A stretch of 64,000 bases of DNA. Origin: Aeromicrobium sp. Root344 (GTDB lineage: Bacteria > Actinomycetota > Actinomycetes > Propionibacteriales > Nocardioidaceae). Below the pieces are notes generated by a model. It was not told the DNA's origin. It did not search any database and saw only the letters and a program-made list of their open reading frames with translations. Of this stretch, positions 44,158 through 53,543 are shown piece after piece. Position 1 is the first letter of the stretch. Every line of letters begins with the position of its first letter. A program made the position numbers and the translations under genes. The DNA lies in NCBI RefSeq assembly GCF_001425755.1, contig NZ_LMDH01000001.1, positions 2,065,518-2,129,517 of the forward strand, given 5' to 3'.

Positions 44158-46221
44158 ATGTCATACAGGCTAGGAATCGATGTCGGCGGCACGTTCACTG
44201 ACTTCGTCGCAACCGATGGGGACCATCCCTTCAAGGGCAAGGTCCCGACTGTACGCGGTGACGAGTCAGTCAGCGTCCTTCAGGCCGTCGACGCCGCGGC
44301 GGCGCACTACGGTCTGACGCGACCAGATCTGCTGGCGGACATGGAACTGATCGTGCTCGGCACCACGGTCGTCACCAACACGATGCTCGAGTACAACGGA
44401 TGCAAGACCGGTCTGATCACGACTGAGGGCTTCCGCGACGTCATCGAGCTTCGTCGCGGCTACCGGGAGAGTCTGTTCGATCTCAGTCTGCCTGCGCCCC
44501 ACCCGATCGTTCCGCGTCGTTTCCGTGTCGGCGTGCCCGAGCGAATCGACGAGAACGGGTTGATCGTGAAGGCCCTCGACGAGGAAGCGGTTCGCCAGAC
44601 CCTCCGGGAGTTCGGCGAAGCCGGCGTCGAGGCGATCGCCGTCATGCTCCTGTTCTCCTTCGTCAATCCAGAACACGAACGCCGGGTGAAGGAAATCGCC
44701 GCCGAGGAGCTGCCGGACGTCTTCGTGACACTGTCCTCCGACGTGCTGCCGCAGATCCGCGAATTCGAGCGGGTCAGCACGACGGTCGTCAACGCGTACA
44801 CCAGCCCCCAGCTGAAGGAGTACCTGAACAAGCTCGAGGGCAGCCTTCGCGACGCAGGCCTGGCTGGGTCCCTCCTGATCATGCAGTCAAACGGCGGCGT
44901 GATGGATGTGGCCTATTCGGGTGACCACGGCGTGGATGCCGTGCTGTCCGGCCCTGCCGGCGGTGTGGTGGCGGCGACCCGTCTGGGCGAGCAGTCGGGC
45001 TACCGGAACGTGATCACAGCCGACATGGGCGGCACCAGCTACGACGTGTGCTTGATCCACGACGGACGCCCGGAAGTGGCGACGGACCAGTGGCTCAGCC
45101 GCTACCGCATCGCCGTGCCGCTGATCGACGTCCACACGATCGGTTCCGGCGGTGGCTCTGTCGCTTGGGTCGACAGCGCGGGAGCACTGCGCGTCGGTCC
45201 GGAAAGTGCCGGGGCCTTCCCCGGACCAGCCTGCTACGGCCGAGGTGGCGAGCGTCCGACCATCACGGACGCGAATGTCGTGCTCGGTTACATCGAGCCC
45301 AGCTTCTTTGTCGGCGGCGCGATCGAGCTGGACGTCGAAGCCGCTCGGAGCGCCATCGAGGAGCACGTCGCCAAGCCGCTCGGCATGTCGATCGAGGAGG
45401 CGGCGGTTGGCATCAGTCGCATCGCGAACCATGCCATGTCCGACGCGCTTCGATTCGTGTCGGTGTCCCGCGGACGGGATCCTCGTGACTACGCCCTCAT
45501 GGCTTTCGGTGGCGGCGGTGCCATCAGCGCTGGAGTTCAGGCACTCGACGTCGGCATCAAGACGATCCTGGTGCCCAAGAACGCTTCCGTGCTCAGCGCG
45601 CAAGGCGGGCTGATGGCTGACTTCAAGGTGTCGAGGATTCGAACGGTGCTGCAGAACAGCGAGAAGCTCGAGCTGGACCTCCTCAGCGACGTGCTAGTCG
45701 GGATGCAGGACGAAGCTGAAGGTCTGCTGGACAAGGCCGGATCGACGCTGGGTGTGCAGGTCGACCGATTCCTCGACATTCGCTACCCGGGACAGGTTCA
45801 GGAGGTGATCGTCCCGCTCAAGAGCCGGACGCGTCGGATCACCAAGGTGAACCTGTCGCGGGCCATTCGCGACTTCCACGATCTGCACCACCAGCTGTAC
45901 AAGTTCTCCCGTCCCGGCGAGCCGGTCGAGATCGTGTCGGCACGTCTGGAGCTCACCGGCGAGCGTGAACCAGTCGTTCGCAAGGCGCTCCCATTCGATG
46001 GGGAGAGCTCGGACGCGGCGCTCGTTGGAGAGCGAACGGTCTACTTCGAGAGCCTGGGGTTCAACGACACTCGGGTGTACGACGGCAGCAAGCTGAAGCC
46101 AGGCAACCTCATCCTCGGACCTGCGGTCATCCATGAGCCTGACACCACAATCGTCGTGCTGCCCAACCAAGAAGCAGTGCTCGACCAGTTCGAGACGTAC
46201 GTCATCGAGGTCGTGGAGTGA
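44158..46221 (+). CDS. hydantoinase/oxoprolinase subunit A
   Basis: A 687-residue protein of the HyuA family: the hydantoinase A N-terminal domain and ASKHA-type ATPase core, with YRLGIDVGGTFTDFVATD at the N-terminus, VVTNTMLEYNG, TADMGGTSYDVCL and a GSGGGSVAWVD loop. Family members use ATP to open N-methylhydantoin, 5-oxoproline or caprolactam rings, or to carboxylate acetophenone. AAGGAGC precedes the ATG. It works with one or both B subunits downstream. The substrate is unknown. Confidence 0.93.
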   Translation: MSYRLGIDVGGTFTDFVATDGDHPFKGKVPTVRGDESVSVLQAVDAAAAHYGLTRPDLLADMELIVLGTTVVTNTMLEYNGCKTGLITTEGFRDVIELRRGYRESLFDLSLPAPHPIVPRRFRVGVPERIDENGLIVKALDEEAVRQTLREFGEAGVEAIAVMLLFSFVNPEHERRVKEIAAEELPDVFVTLSSDVLPQIREFERVSTTVVNAYTSPQLKEYLNKLEGSLRDAGLAGSLLIMQSNGGVMDVAYSGDHGVDAVLSGPAGGVVAATRLGEQSGYRNVITADMGGTSYDVCLIHDGRPEVATDQWLSRYRIAVPLIDVHTIGSGGGSVAWVDSAGALRVGPESAGAFPGPACYGRGGERPTITDANVVLGYIEPSFFVGGAIELDVEAARSAIEEHVAKPLGMSIEEAAVGISRIANHAMSDALRFVSVSRGRDPRDYALMAFGGGGAISAGVQALDVGIKTILVPKNASVLSAQGGLMADFKVSRIRTVLQNSEKLELDLLSDVLVGMQDEAEGLLDKAGSTLGVQVDRFLDIRYPGQVQEVIVPLKSRTRRITKVNLSRAIRDFHDLHHQLYKFSRPGEPVEIVSARLELTGEREPVVRKALPFDGESSDAALVGERTVYFESLGFNDTRVYDGSKLKPGNLILGPAVIHEPDTTIVVLPNQEAVLDQFETYVIEVVE

Positions 46222-47921
46222 CCACGTCCGCGAACGGGGTCGTCGACCTGGAGATCCTGCGGCACAAGCTGCAGGCGGTCACCGTGGAGATGGCGGCGAC
46301 GCTGTCGAGTGGTGCACTTGCACCGAGCATCAATGAAGAGCGTGACTTCGCTGTCGGGATCGTCAGCCCAGCTGGCGAGGTGGTGGCCCTCGACAACCCG
46401 ATGCGACTCGGCGCGCTGGAGCACACTGCCCGCGGCCTGACGCGGTACTTCAAGTTCGACATGCAGGACGGTGACGTGGCTCTGGCGAGCGATCCGCACC
46501 GCGGACCGCGAACCGTGCATGACTGGACCGTCCTGATGCCACTCATCATCAACAGCACGACAGTTCTTCACCTGATCGCCGTCGGGCATGTGCGAGATGT
46601 CGGCGGCATGTTGGGCGGCAGCTACTACCCGCCGGCCGAAGACGTGTGGGGGGAGGGTGTCCCCGTATCCCCGGTCAAGGTGCGTCGTTACGGGCAACCG
46701 GTGCGCGACATCGTGCAGACGGTGCTGCTGAACAGCCGACTGGAGGACGAGGTCGCCCGTGATCTGGAGACCCTCGTGGCCAGCCTGCACGTCGGGCGCG
46801 ACAGGCTGAATGACCTCGTCCAGACGTATGGGCTTGAGCTCGTCAGGGCGGCTGCCGACTACACCCTGGACTACACCGAGCGTCGGGTGCGGTCGTTGGT
46901 CGCTGACTGGCCGGACGCCTCAGGTCGGGGGGAGGCTGTCCTGACCCACAACGGTGTGGACTCCATTCGGGCGAGCGTCAAGGCACAGTGCACGATCGAC
47001 GGCGACACCATGACGATCGATCTCACGGACACAGATCCGCAGCAGATCGGCTTCGTCAACAGCACGGCAGGCAATACGACCGGCCTTGCGCTGGTGCCGT
47101 TGCTCTCGGTCCTGGACCGTGACATCGGGGTGAACTCTGGATTGACCCGCGCGGTCAAGATCGTCTTGGTGCCGGGCTCCCTGGTCAACGCGGATCACCC
47201 CGCTGCTGTGGGTTGGTCCCCGTATCACTGTGGATCCGAGATCGTCGAAGCGGTCTCCGAGGCGTTCGCAGGTGCTCTGTCTGCTGTGGCCGTGAATCCC
47301 GGTGCCTCGCGCCCGCTGGTCGTCATCGCACCGAATGTCGATGTGATGCAGCGCGTCGACCCGGGGCAGTTCGCCATTGGACGCGGTTGCGCGATCGAGG
47401 GCGTCGACGGCTGGGGCAGCGCTGCGACATTGGCCCGTGCTTCCTTCCCGTCGATCGAGGCGTGGAACTCCACCTGCGATCTGCCGATCCGGCGTATGGA
47501 GATGGTGGAAGACAGCGCGGGATCGGGTGAATGGCGAGGAGCGGCGGCGGTCGAGGTCGTCATCGACATCCCAGTCAACCGCCCCATCACGTTGTTCGCG
47601 CCGGCCTCCGACTCTGGCGAACGTCGAGGAACTGGGGGCTTCGTTCACTTCTCGGACGACGGGGTCGACCTGCCGACACCCGCAGTAGTTGTCAACGAGC
47701 CGATGCAATACCAGTCGTTGAGGCTGGTGTCCGCCGGCGGGTCCGGCTACGGAGATCCTCTCCTTCGTGATCAATCGGCTGTACGAGACGACGTCCTGGA
47801 CGGGCTCGTCTCATCGGAGGCCGCAACCCGCACGTACGGACTCAACTCATCTGACCCCATACCGTCTGCCTCGAACGATCGAGCGGCGACGTCGACCCCG
47901 AGGGGGAATCATGGCCGCTGA
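46218..47921 (+). CDS. hydantoinase B/oxoprolinase family subunit, copy 1
   Basis: A 567-residue HyuB-type subunit. Family motifs are DLEILRHKLQAVTVEMAATL at the start, ASDPHRGPRTVHDWTVLMP and GSGYGDPL near the C-terminus. GTG 46218 overlaps the HyuA stop (GTGA). It forms the catalytic partner of HyuA. The glycine-rich GGFVHFSDDG region near the end is as expected for the family. A second B subunit overlaps its 3' end by 11 bases. Confidence 0.92.
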   Translation: MTTSANGVVDLEILRHKLQAVTVEMAATLSSGALAPSINEERDFAVGIVSPAGEVVALDNPMRLGALEHTARGLTRYFKFDMQDGDVALASDPHRGPRTVHDWTVLMPLIINSTTVLHLIAVGHVRDVGGMLGGSYYPPAEDVWGEGVPVSPVKVRRYGQPVRDIVQTVLLNSRLEDEVARDLETLVASLHVGRDRLNDLVQTYGLELVRAAADYTLDYTERRVRSLVADWPDASGRGEAVLTHNGVDSIRASVKAQCTIDGDTMTIDLTDTDPQQIGFVNSTAGNTTGLALVPLLSVLDRDIGVNSGLTRAVKIVLVPGSLVNADHPAAVGWSPYHCGSEIVEAVSEAFAGALSAVAVNPGASRPLVVIAPNVDVMQRVDPGQFAIGRGCAIEGVDGWGSAATLARASFPSIEAWNSTCDLPIRRMEMVEDSAGSGEWRGAAAVEVVIDIPVNRPITLFAPASDSGERRGTGGFVHFSDDGVDLPTPAVVVNEPMQYQSLRLVSAGGSGYGDPLLRDQSAVRDDVLDGLVSSEAATRTYGLNSSDPIPSASNDRAATSTPRGNHGR

Positions 47922-49740
47922 TCCGGTGACAACGGAGATCATCCGAAACTACATGGAAACCGTCGCTGCAGAGGTCGTGCAGACCATGGTGCGCACGGCA
48001 GTTCAGCCGATCTTCAACGAGGCGCACGACTGCTCCGGAGGACTCTTCTACTACAACAACGACGAGGTCAGCCTGATCGCTCGAGCAGACGCCGTCCCCA
48101 ACCAGGTCTTCCCGAGCCTCCAGTCGGTCGAGGAATGCCTTCGATTCTTCGCCGGTGACCTGAGCGAGGGCGACGTCATCATCGTCAGCGATCCGTACTA
48201 CGGGGGAAGTCACATTCCCGACTACACCGTGGTCAAGCCAGTCTTCTTCGACGGCGAGCCGCTGTTCTTCCCAGCGGTTCGTGGCCACGTGCTCGACGCG
48301 GGCGGTCCGGTCGCCAGCTCCATGAATCCCAATGCCACCGAGATCTGGCAGGAGGGCTTCCGGTTCGCTCCGCTCAAGCTCTACGAGAAGGGCCATCTGC
48401 GGCGCGAGGTCTGGTCGTTGATGCTGTCCAACACGCGCATGCCCAAGATGATGGAAGGCGATTTCGGCGCCATGATCGGCGGCTGCGCCGTGGGGGAGAC
48501 CCGTCTGAGGGAGCTGGTCGGAAAGTACGGCGTCGAGACCGTTCGCGACTCGGTCGAGGACCTCCTCGACTACACGGAGCGACGATTTCGCGACATCGTC
48601 CGAGAATGGCCCGACGGCGTCTATCACGGCGAAAGCTCACTCGACACGGACTACCAGGGGAATGAAAACATCACTGTCCGGGTGACCGTCGAGATCGACG
48701 GTGATCGGATCCGAGCAGACTTCTCCGGCAGCGATCTGCAGACACCGAGCGTCATCAACAGCACCCGGGCAAACACCCTGTCCTACCTTTACAGCGGGTT
48801 GTCCGCGCTGGCGCCGGATCTGCCGATCAACTCAGGCGTCTACCGGTCCGTCGAATCGGTGACGGTGCCCGGTTCCGTCGTGCACTCCCTGCCGCCTGTT
48901 GGAGCGGGTCTTGCGACGACAGCGATCGGTGCCGACGTGGGCGAGGCCGTCATGGCCGCGTTCGAGCAGTTCGCGCCACGAAGTGTGGCGACCACTGTCA
49001 TCGACCTCGCGGATCTCTGGTCTGTCGGCAAGGACGGTCGCAGTGGCGAGGACGAGGACTTCATCCAGTTCGACTACCACGCGTCGCCGTGCTCCGCCGG
49101 GGGCACGTACGGCGTGGATGGCTGGGGGGCGTGGACGCCGATCTTCTCTGCACTCCAGATCAACTCGATCGAGATGAGCGAGATCCAGTACCCGTGCCTG
49201 TACTGGCAGGCTGAGTACACCACGGACACCGCTGCGCCAGGACAGTGGCGAGGGAGCCCGGCCTACATGTTGCGGCGCCAGCCGTACAAGGCCAGCGGAT
49301 CGACGTTCCACACGGGCATCGTGCAGGCGACGATCAATCCGCTCAGGGGCTTCCAGGGTGGGAGCCCGGGCGTCGGCAACTACATGGTGTTCCGTGACGG
49401 CGCAGACGACGAGCTGATGATCTCCAGCGCCGAGATGCAGATCGCGGTCGAGGAAGGCGAGATGGTCGTCGCCCAGAGCGGCGGTGGAGGCGGGTGGGGC
49501 GACCCACTCGATCGCGATGTCGACATGGTGCTGTCGGACGTCGTCGACGGGTACGTTTCGGTTGACGGAGCGCGGCACGACTACGGCGTGGTGATCGACG
49601 ATTCACAGGATGTTGATGTTGCCGCCACGCTGGAGGAGCGCGAGAAATTGAAGATCCAGCGCGCTGACCAACCCTGGACGTCACTGGGTCGTCAGCAGAC
49701 GCTCAAGCGAATCGGCCTGTTGCCGGAAACGGTCGAATAG
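47911..49740 (+). CDS. hydantoinase B/oxoprolinase family subunit, copy 2
   Basis: A 609-residue HyuB-type subunit, clearly diverged from copy 1 but with the same family features: VTTEIIRNYMETVAAEVVQT, then DVIIVSDPYYGGSHIPDYTV, the GGGGGWGDPLDRD motif near the C-terminus, and SPGVGNYM. AGGGGGA precedes ATG 47911, inside the end of copy 1. Having two B genes next to one A gene is unusual; it could form an A-B-B' complex or an alternative A-B' enzyme, as in caprolactamase or acetophenone carboxylase relatives. Confidence 0.92.
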   Translation: MAADPVTTEIIRNYMETVAAEVVQTMVRTAVQPIFNEAHDCSGGLFYYNNDEVSLIARADAVPNQVFPSLQSVEECLRFFAGDLSEGDVIIVSDPYYGGSHIPDYTVVKPVFFDGEPLFFPAVRGHVLDAGGPVASSMNPNATEIWQEGFRFAPLKLYEKGHLRREVWSLMLSNTRMPKMMEGDFGAMIGGCAVGETRLRELVGKYGVETVRDSVEDLLDYTERRFRDIVREWPDGVYHGESSLDTDYQGNENITVRVTVEIDGDRIRADFSGSDLQTPSVINSTRANTLSYLYSGLSALAPDLPINSGVYRSVESVTVPGSVVHSLPPVGAGLATTAIGADVGEAVMAAFEQFAPRSVATTVIDLADLWSVGKDGRSGEDEDFIQFDYHASPCSAGGTYGVDGWGAWTPIFSALQINSIEMSEIQYPCLYWQAEYTTDTAAPGQWRGSPAYMLRRQPYKASGSTFHTGIVQATINPLRGFQGGSPGVGNYMVFRDGADDELMISSAEMQIAVEEGEMVVAQSGGGGGWGDPLDRDVDMVLSDVVDGYVSVDGARHDYGVVIDDSQDVDVAATLEEREKLKIQRADQPWTSLGRQQTLKRIGLLPETVE

Positions 49741-49748
49741 GTCCACCC

Positions 49749-51146
49749 ATGTCTCACGACGAGAGGCCGGTGGTTCGAGAGCCGTGCGACCTGCTGATCC
49801 ATGGCGCGGTGATCGTCACGGCCAACCCACAGCAACACGTCTTCCACGACGGGGCCGTGGCGATCACCGCGGGGCGGATCGCGGCGGTCGGGGCGACGGC
49901 CGACGTCGAGGCTCACTTCGACGCCGTCGATCAGATCGACGGGCGAGGGAAGGTGGTCACCCCTGGTCTGGTGAACGGTCATCTCCACGCCAGCCAGCAC
50001 CTGCTACGAGGATTCGTCCCAGTCTCCGTGACTGACAACAGTGCCTATCTGTTCCAGTGGGTCTTCCCGTACTACCGCACGCTGTCGGCGAAGGATGAAT
50101 CGATCGCCGCAACGCTTGCGGGCTGCGATCTGCTTCGACGGGGCATCACAGTGATGGCCGATGGCGGGACGGTTCGCCACCCGGCAACTGTCGCTGACGG
50201 ATTGGCGATGACAGGTATCCGCGCCCACGTCGGGTCGTGGTGCTGGGATCATCCCGACGTTCCCGAGGGCCTCGCCATGGGTACGAAGGAAGCGTTGAGC
50301 CGGGCAGCCGACGCGATGGACGAGATCGCGGGACGGCACCCTCGGGTCAGTCCTCTGGCGTCGACCATCGGCCTGGGTCTGAGCTCGGATGCCCTGTTGC
50401 AGGGCGTGAAGGCGTTGGCCGATCGTCACGGCTCCTTCATGGACTTCCATCAGTCGTTCGACGATGAGGAGGTCGACGAGCACAACGCTGCGGCTCGCGG
50501 TGTCACACCAGTCGAGCACCTCGACCGGCTCGGGATCCTTGACGACAATGCGCGGCTCATCCACCAGCTGGTCACGACGGACCCCGAGTGGGAGATCATC
50601 GCTCGATCCGGCGCCTCGGTGGTCCGCTGCACCGGCCCACGAGCTGCGCACGACCTCGCCACGCTTCGTGAGCACGGAATTACCGTCGGTGTGGGTTCTG
50701 ACACCGTCAACGTGTCGAACACGAGCGATGTGCTGCGGGTGCTGCAGGGTTTCGCCGCCGAGCTGCGAGAGCCAGGTCCGCGGGGCAGTTCCTACGAGAT
50801 CACTGCGGACGATCTGTTCGACATGTGCACGCTCGGTGGCGCCCGGACGTTGGGTGTTGAAAGCTTCACCGGATCGCTCGAGCCCGGCAAGAGCGCCGAT
50901 CTGGTCATCTTCGATGCCTGCCGACCTGAATGGACGCCGCTACTGGATCCGGTCAACCAGCTCGTCCTCTCGGCAGATGGCGGAAGTGTCGAAACCGTGC
51001 TGATCGACGGTGAGTTCGTTGTCGAGCACGGACGCGTCGTTGGAGTCGACGAAGTCGCCTTGTACGAGCAGGCAGAAGAAGCCGCAGCCGGCGTGTTGAA
51101 GCGCATGGGTGCACAGGCGCGCATGGCGAGGAGACGTCTGTCATGA
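49749..51146 (+). CDS. amidohydrolase (ATZ/TRZ or cytosine-deaminase-like)
   Basis: A 465-residue metal-dependent amidohydrolase of the AtzA/TrzN/guanine-deaminase-like group. Metal ligands are His-x-His in GHLHASQHL, His in FMDFHQSFDD and in LIHQLV, and the catalytic Asp in VGSDTVNVSN. The C-terminal composite domain with LEPGKSADLVIFDA is intact. It would deaminate or dechlorinate an N-heterocycle. The ATG at 49749 is 8 bases after the HyuB stop. It fits a pathway for heterocyclic nitrogen use. Confidence 0.9.
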   Translation: MSHDERPVVREPCDLLIHGAVIVTANPQQHVFHDGAVAITAGRIAAVGATADVEAHFDAVDQIDGRGKVVTPGLVNGHLHASQHLLRGFVPVSVTDNSAYLFQWVFPYYRTLSAKDESIAATLAGCDLLRRGITVMADGGTVRHPATVADGLAMTGIRAHVGSWCWDHPDVPEGLAMGTKEALSRAADAMDEIAGRHPRVSPLASTIGLGLSSDALLQGVKALADRHGSFMDFHQSFDDEEVDEHNAAARGVTPVEHLDRLGILDDNARLIHQLVTTDPEWEIIARSGASVVRCTGPRAAHDLATLREHGITVGVGSDTVNVSNTSDVLRVLQGFAAELREPGPRGSSYEITADDLFDMCTLGGARTLGVESFTGSLEPGKSADLVIFDACRPEWTPLLDPVNQLVLSADGGSVETVLIDGEFVVEHGRVVGVDEVALYEQAEEAAAGVLKRMGAQARMARRRLS

Positions 51147-51676
51147 ATCTGAAGATCGAGCTGCCTGACTTCGAGGTCACGGCGACCCTGGAGCTGTACA
51201 GCGAGCGGGCTCCCCGTGTGTGCCAGGCAATCTACGATTCCCTGGCTGTTCCGCTGGAGACCAGGACGCAGCATGCCTGCTTCGACGGGCACGAGATCTA
51301 CTGCTTCCTGCCTGAGATGGCAGAGCCGCCACCGATCGAGAATCGGACCATGCGGCCGCGTCCCGGTGAGGTCATGTTCTTTCATGCAGCCAAGAACGAC
51401 TTCGCCGTTCTCGACTCGGACCGTCTCGCTCCGGGGCAGGGTCCGATGTTCGAGCTCGCCTTGATCTACGGGGAGGTGGACCTGCGTCACCTGTGGGAGG
51501 AAGGGCTGCACGGCTCGCTCGTGGGCCGGGTCACCACCAACTTCGCCGCATTCGCCGAGGCTGCCGGACGCACCCTCAACGAAGGAGCAACGCCCCTGCG
51601 GATCAGTCGTGAAATTGCCGAGGCGCCAAGTCTCCGGATGAGCGATGAAGGGCAGGACAGTGAGCACCGCGCCTGA
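51143..51676 (+). CDS. DUF3830 family protein (cyclophilin-like fold)
   Basis: A 177-residue protein with the DUF3830 pattern: EVTATLELYSERAPRVCQAI, HACFDGHEIYCFLPE, RPGEVMFFHAAKNDFAV and FELALIYGEVDLR. The fold is cyclophilin-like, and these genes commonly accompany amidohydrolases and hydantoinases, but their role is unknown. The ATG overlaps the amidohydrolase stop (ATGA). The last 17 bases overlap the esterase start at 51660. Confidence 0.85.
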   Translation: MNLKIELPDFEVTATLELYSERAPRVCQAIYDSLAVPLETRTQHACFDGHEIYCFLPEMAEPPPIENRTMRPRPGEVMFFHAAKNDFAVLDSDRLAPGQGPMFELALIYGEVDLRHLWEEGLHGSLVGRVTTNFAAFAEAAGRTLNEGATPLRISREIAEAPSLRMSDEGQDSEHRA

Positions 51677-52928
51677 TGACCGTAGGGGCGCAATCGCCCA
51701 GGCTTTCCACAACATCCGCTACGGACATGCCGAGCGCTTCGGCCCCGCCGAGCTGGTGCCGTTCGTGGATGCGGATCCGCTCGCTGCGCGGGGACCGATC
51801 TCGCCCCAGCTGCCGTCGCGCCTCGCGATCGCGCTGGGCCCCCAGGCCCCGCTCCTGCAGTCCGAGGACTGCCAGGTTCTCTCCGTCTACACGCCTGAGT
51901 GTGCCGGCCGGCGACCCGTGCTCGTCTGGTTCCACGGCGGCGCTCACGTCTCGGGCGGCGGGGAGCTGCCATGGTATGACGGCACTCTTCTGGCCGCCGA
52001 GCAGGACATCGTGGTCGTCACGATCACCTCTCGCCTCGGGCTCCTCGGCAACTACTACGACGAGGGTCACCAGGGCCCGAGTCCGTCCACCACCGATCAC
52101 CTGACCGCAATCGAATGGGTCCGCCGCCACATCGCCGAGTTCGGGGGAGACCCCGGTCGCGTCACTCTGGCGGGCCAATCAGCTGGCGCGTTCTCCGTCG
52201 AGGTGCTGCTGCGATGGGGGGTTGGGCCGCATGTTGTCGGCGCGATCCTCCAGAGCGGGAACCTGCGGGATCCGGATCTCTCCCGCACACCGGCCGCGGC
52301 GAGGGAGCATTCCCTGCGTTTCGAGAGGATGCTGGCGGGGTTGGCCCTGCGCGACCTCTCAGTCGAGCAGCTGCTCGAGCACCAGCGTGAGTTCGCAGAG
52401 CTGACCAAGAGCTTGACGTGGGCTCCCGCCAGGCCAGACGACGAACGACCGCTCGACATACCTATCGTCGGCGGATGGAACGCGGATGACGACCTGCCGT
52501 TCACGATGCTGAGTCGTGGACTCGAGACCCTGACGTGGCGCGACCGCGACACGCTCGATGACCAGGTCCAGGCCGACACGGAGAGTCTGTACGTCCTCCC
52601 GACGACTGACGCCCTTCGCGAAGCTCACGACAACGGCGCGCAAACCTGGGCCTACCGGTTCGCGTGGCGAACTCCCCACTCACCATGGGGCTCACCGCAC
52701 TGCATGGAGATTCCTCTTCTTCTTGGCGACTGGCCTGCGTGGAAGGCCGCGCCGATGTTGCAAGGGGTGGCACCCGAGGAGATCGACGTCACCGGCCGCG
52801 GCATGCGACACGCTTGGGCAGAGTTCGCCAGGAACAGTTGTCCTGGCGCCGGGTGGTCGCCGTGGGACACCCAGACGGGGTCGATCAACGACCTCCCACA
52901 TCTCGTCAGGCTGGAGGACCAGCGGTGA
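51660..52928 (+). CDS. type B carboxylesterase/lipase-like hydrolase, copy 1
   Basis: A 422-residue alpha/beta hydrolase of the carboxylesterase (COesterase) family: oxyanion WFHGGAHVSG, nucleophile elbow TLAGQSAGA (Ser), and a C-terminal histidine in SPHCMEIP. It resembles the second esterase at 54627-55883. I chose GTG 51660 because the paralogue's start (MSTAAARERPTSQ) aligns with VSTAPDDRRGAIA; ATG 51645 is an alternative. It probably hydrolyses an ester or amide intermediate of the pathway. Confidence 0.85.
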   Translation: MSTAPDDRRGAIAQAFHNIRYGHAERFGPAELVPFVDADPLAARGPISPQLPSRLAIALGPQAPLLQSEDCQVLSVYTPECAGRRPVLVWFHGGAHVSGGGELPWYDGTLLAAEQDIVVVTITSRLGLLGNYYDEGHQGPSPSTTDHLTAIEWVRRHIAEFGGDPGRVTLAGQSAGAFSVEVLLRWGVGPHVVGAILQSGNLRDPDLSRTPAAAREHSLRFERMLAGLALRDLSVEQLLEHQREFAELTKSLTWAPARPDDERPLDIPIVGGWNADDDLPFTMLSRGLETLTWRDRDTLDDQVQADTESLYVLPTTDALREAHDNGAQTWAYRFAWRTPHSPWGSPHCMEIPLLLGDWPAWKAAPMLQGVAPEEIDVTGRGMRHAWAEFARNSCPGAGWSPWDTQTGSINDLPHLVRLEDQR

Positions 52929-53317
52929 CTGGCCGCGCCGTGGTGTCGATCGTCCGTCGCGTTGCGTTCGCGGAGACCGATGCAAGTGGGCGGATCCATT
53001 TCACGGCGCCGCTTCGGTGGGTTGAGGAAGCAGAGCACCTGCTTCTGCTCCGCGGGGGTGTGCGGGACGTGGCGTGCTTCCCTCGCGTGGACGTTCGCTC
53101 GCAGTACCTCGTGTCGTTGGGCTTTGACGACGAGGTCACCGTCGAGCTCGCGGTCGTGCACGTCGGTCGAACCTCCATCGGATACGAGTGGCGCGGGAGT
53201 CGTCGCGCCGAGACGTGCTTCGAGGGTCGCCACACTGTGGTGCATGTCGATTTACAAGGTTCGCCGACGGCGTTGCCGGAAGCGCTACGAGACCTGCTCA
53301 ATGATGTCGAACGTTGA
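52925..53317 (+). CDS. hotdog-fold acyl-CoA thioesterase
   Basis: A 130-residue 4HBT-type thioesterase. The catalytic-loop motif is FAETDASGRIHFTAPLRWVEEAEH, with an Asp in the position of the 4HBT active-site acid, followed by a helix and the YLVSLGFDDEVTVELAVV strand. The GTG start overlaps the esterase stop (GTGA). A decayed copy of this gene is at 61003-61170 beside an aryl-CoA ligase, which suggests the enzyme acts on an aryl-CoA or related thioester. Confidence 0.87.
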   Translation: MTGRAVVSIVRRVAFAETDASGRIHFTAPLRWVEEAEHLLLLRGGVRDVACFPRVDVRSQYLVSLGFDDEVTVELAVVHVGRTSIGYEWRGSRRAETCFEGRHTVVHVDLQGSPTALPEALRDLLNDVER

Positions 53318-53381
53318 CCTGCCGAGCGCAGCCTCGTATGGCCCCGCCGGCAATACAAACGGTCAACGCCGTGGACTCACG

Positions 53382-53429
53382 TCAGCATATATTGAACGCT
53401 TGACGGCCGTTTTGAATCCGATATACTGA
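53382..53429 (+). promoter_or_regulatory. promoter with inverted repeats before the FMN reductase operon
   Basis: TTGACG (53400-53405) and TATACT (53422-53427), 16 bases apart, form a good sigma-A promoter. TCAGCATATA (53382-53391) and GATATACTGA (53420-53429) form an inverted repeat matching at 8 of 10 positions and flanking the promoter, a layout typical of a repressor operator. The cognate regulator is not obvious; none is adjacent. Confidence 0.6.
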
Positions 53430-53543
53430 TCCCAAGGATCCAGAATGAACTGCACCGGAGGCTGACATGGCCCGCACGCCTTGCCGGATGTGGTGTCGTG
53501 CTCTAGCGCGATGAAGTCAACCGCAGACGGAGTGAGAGCAGCA

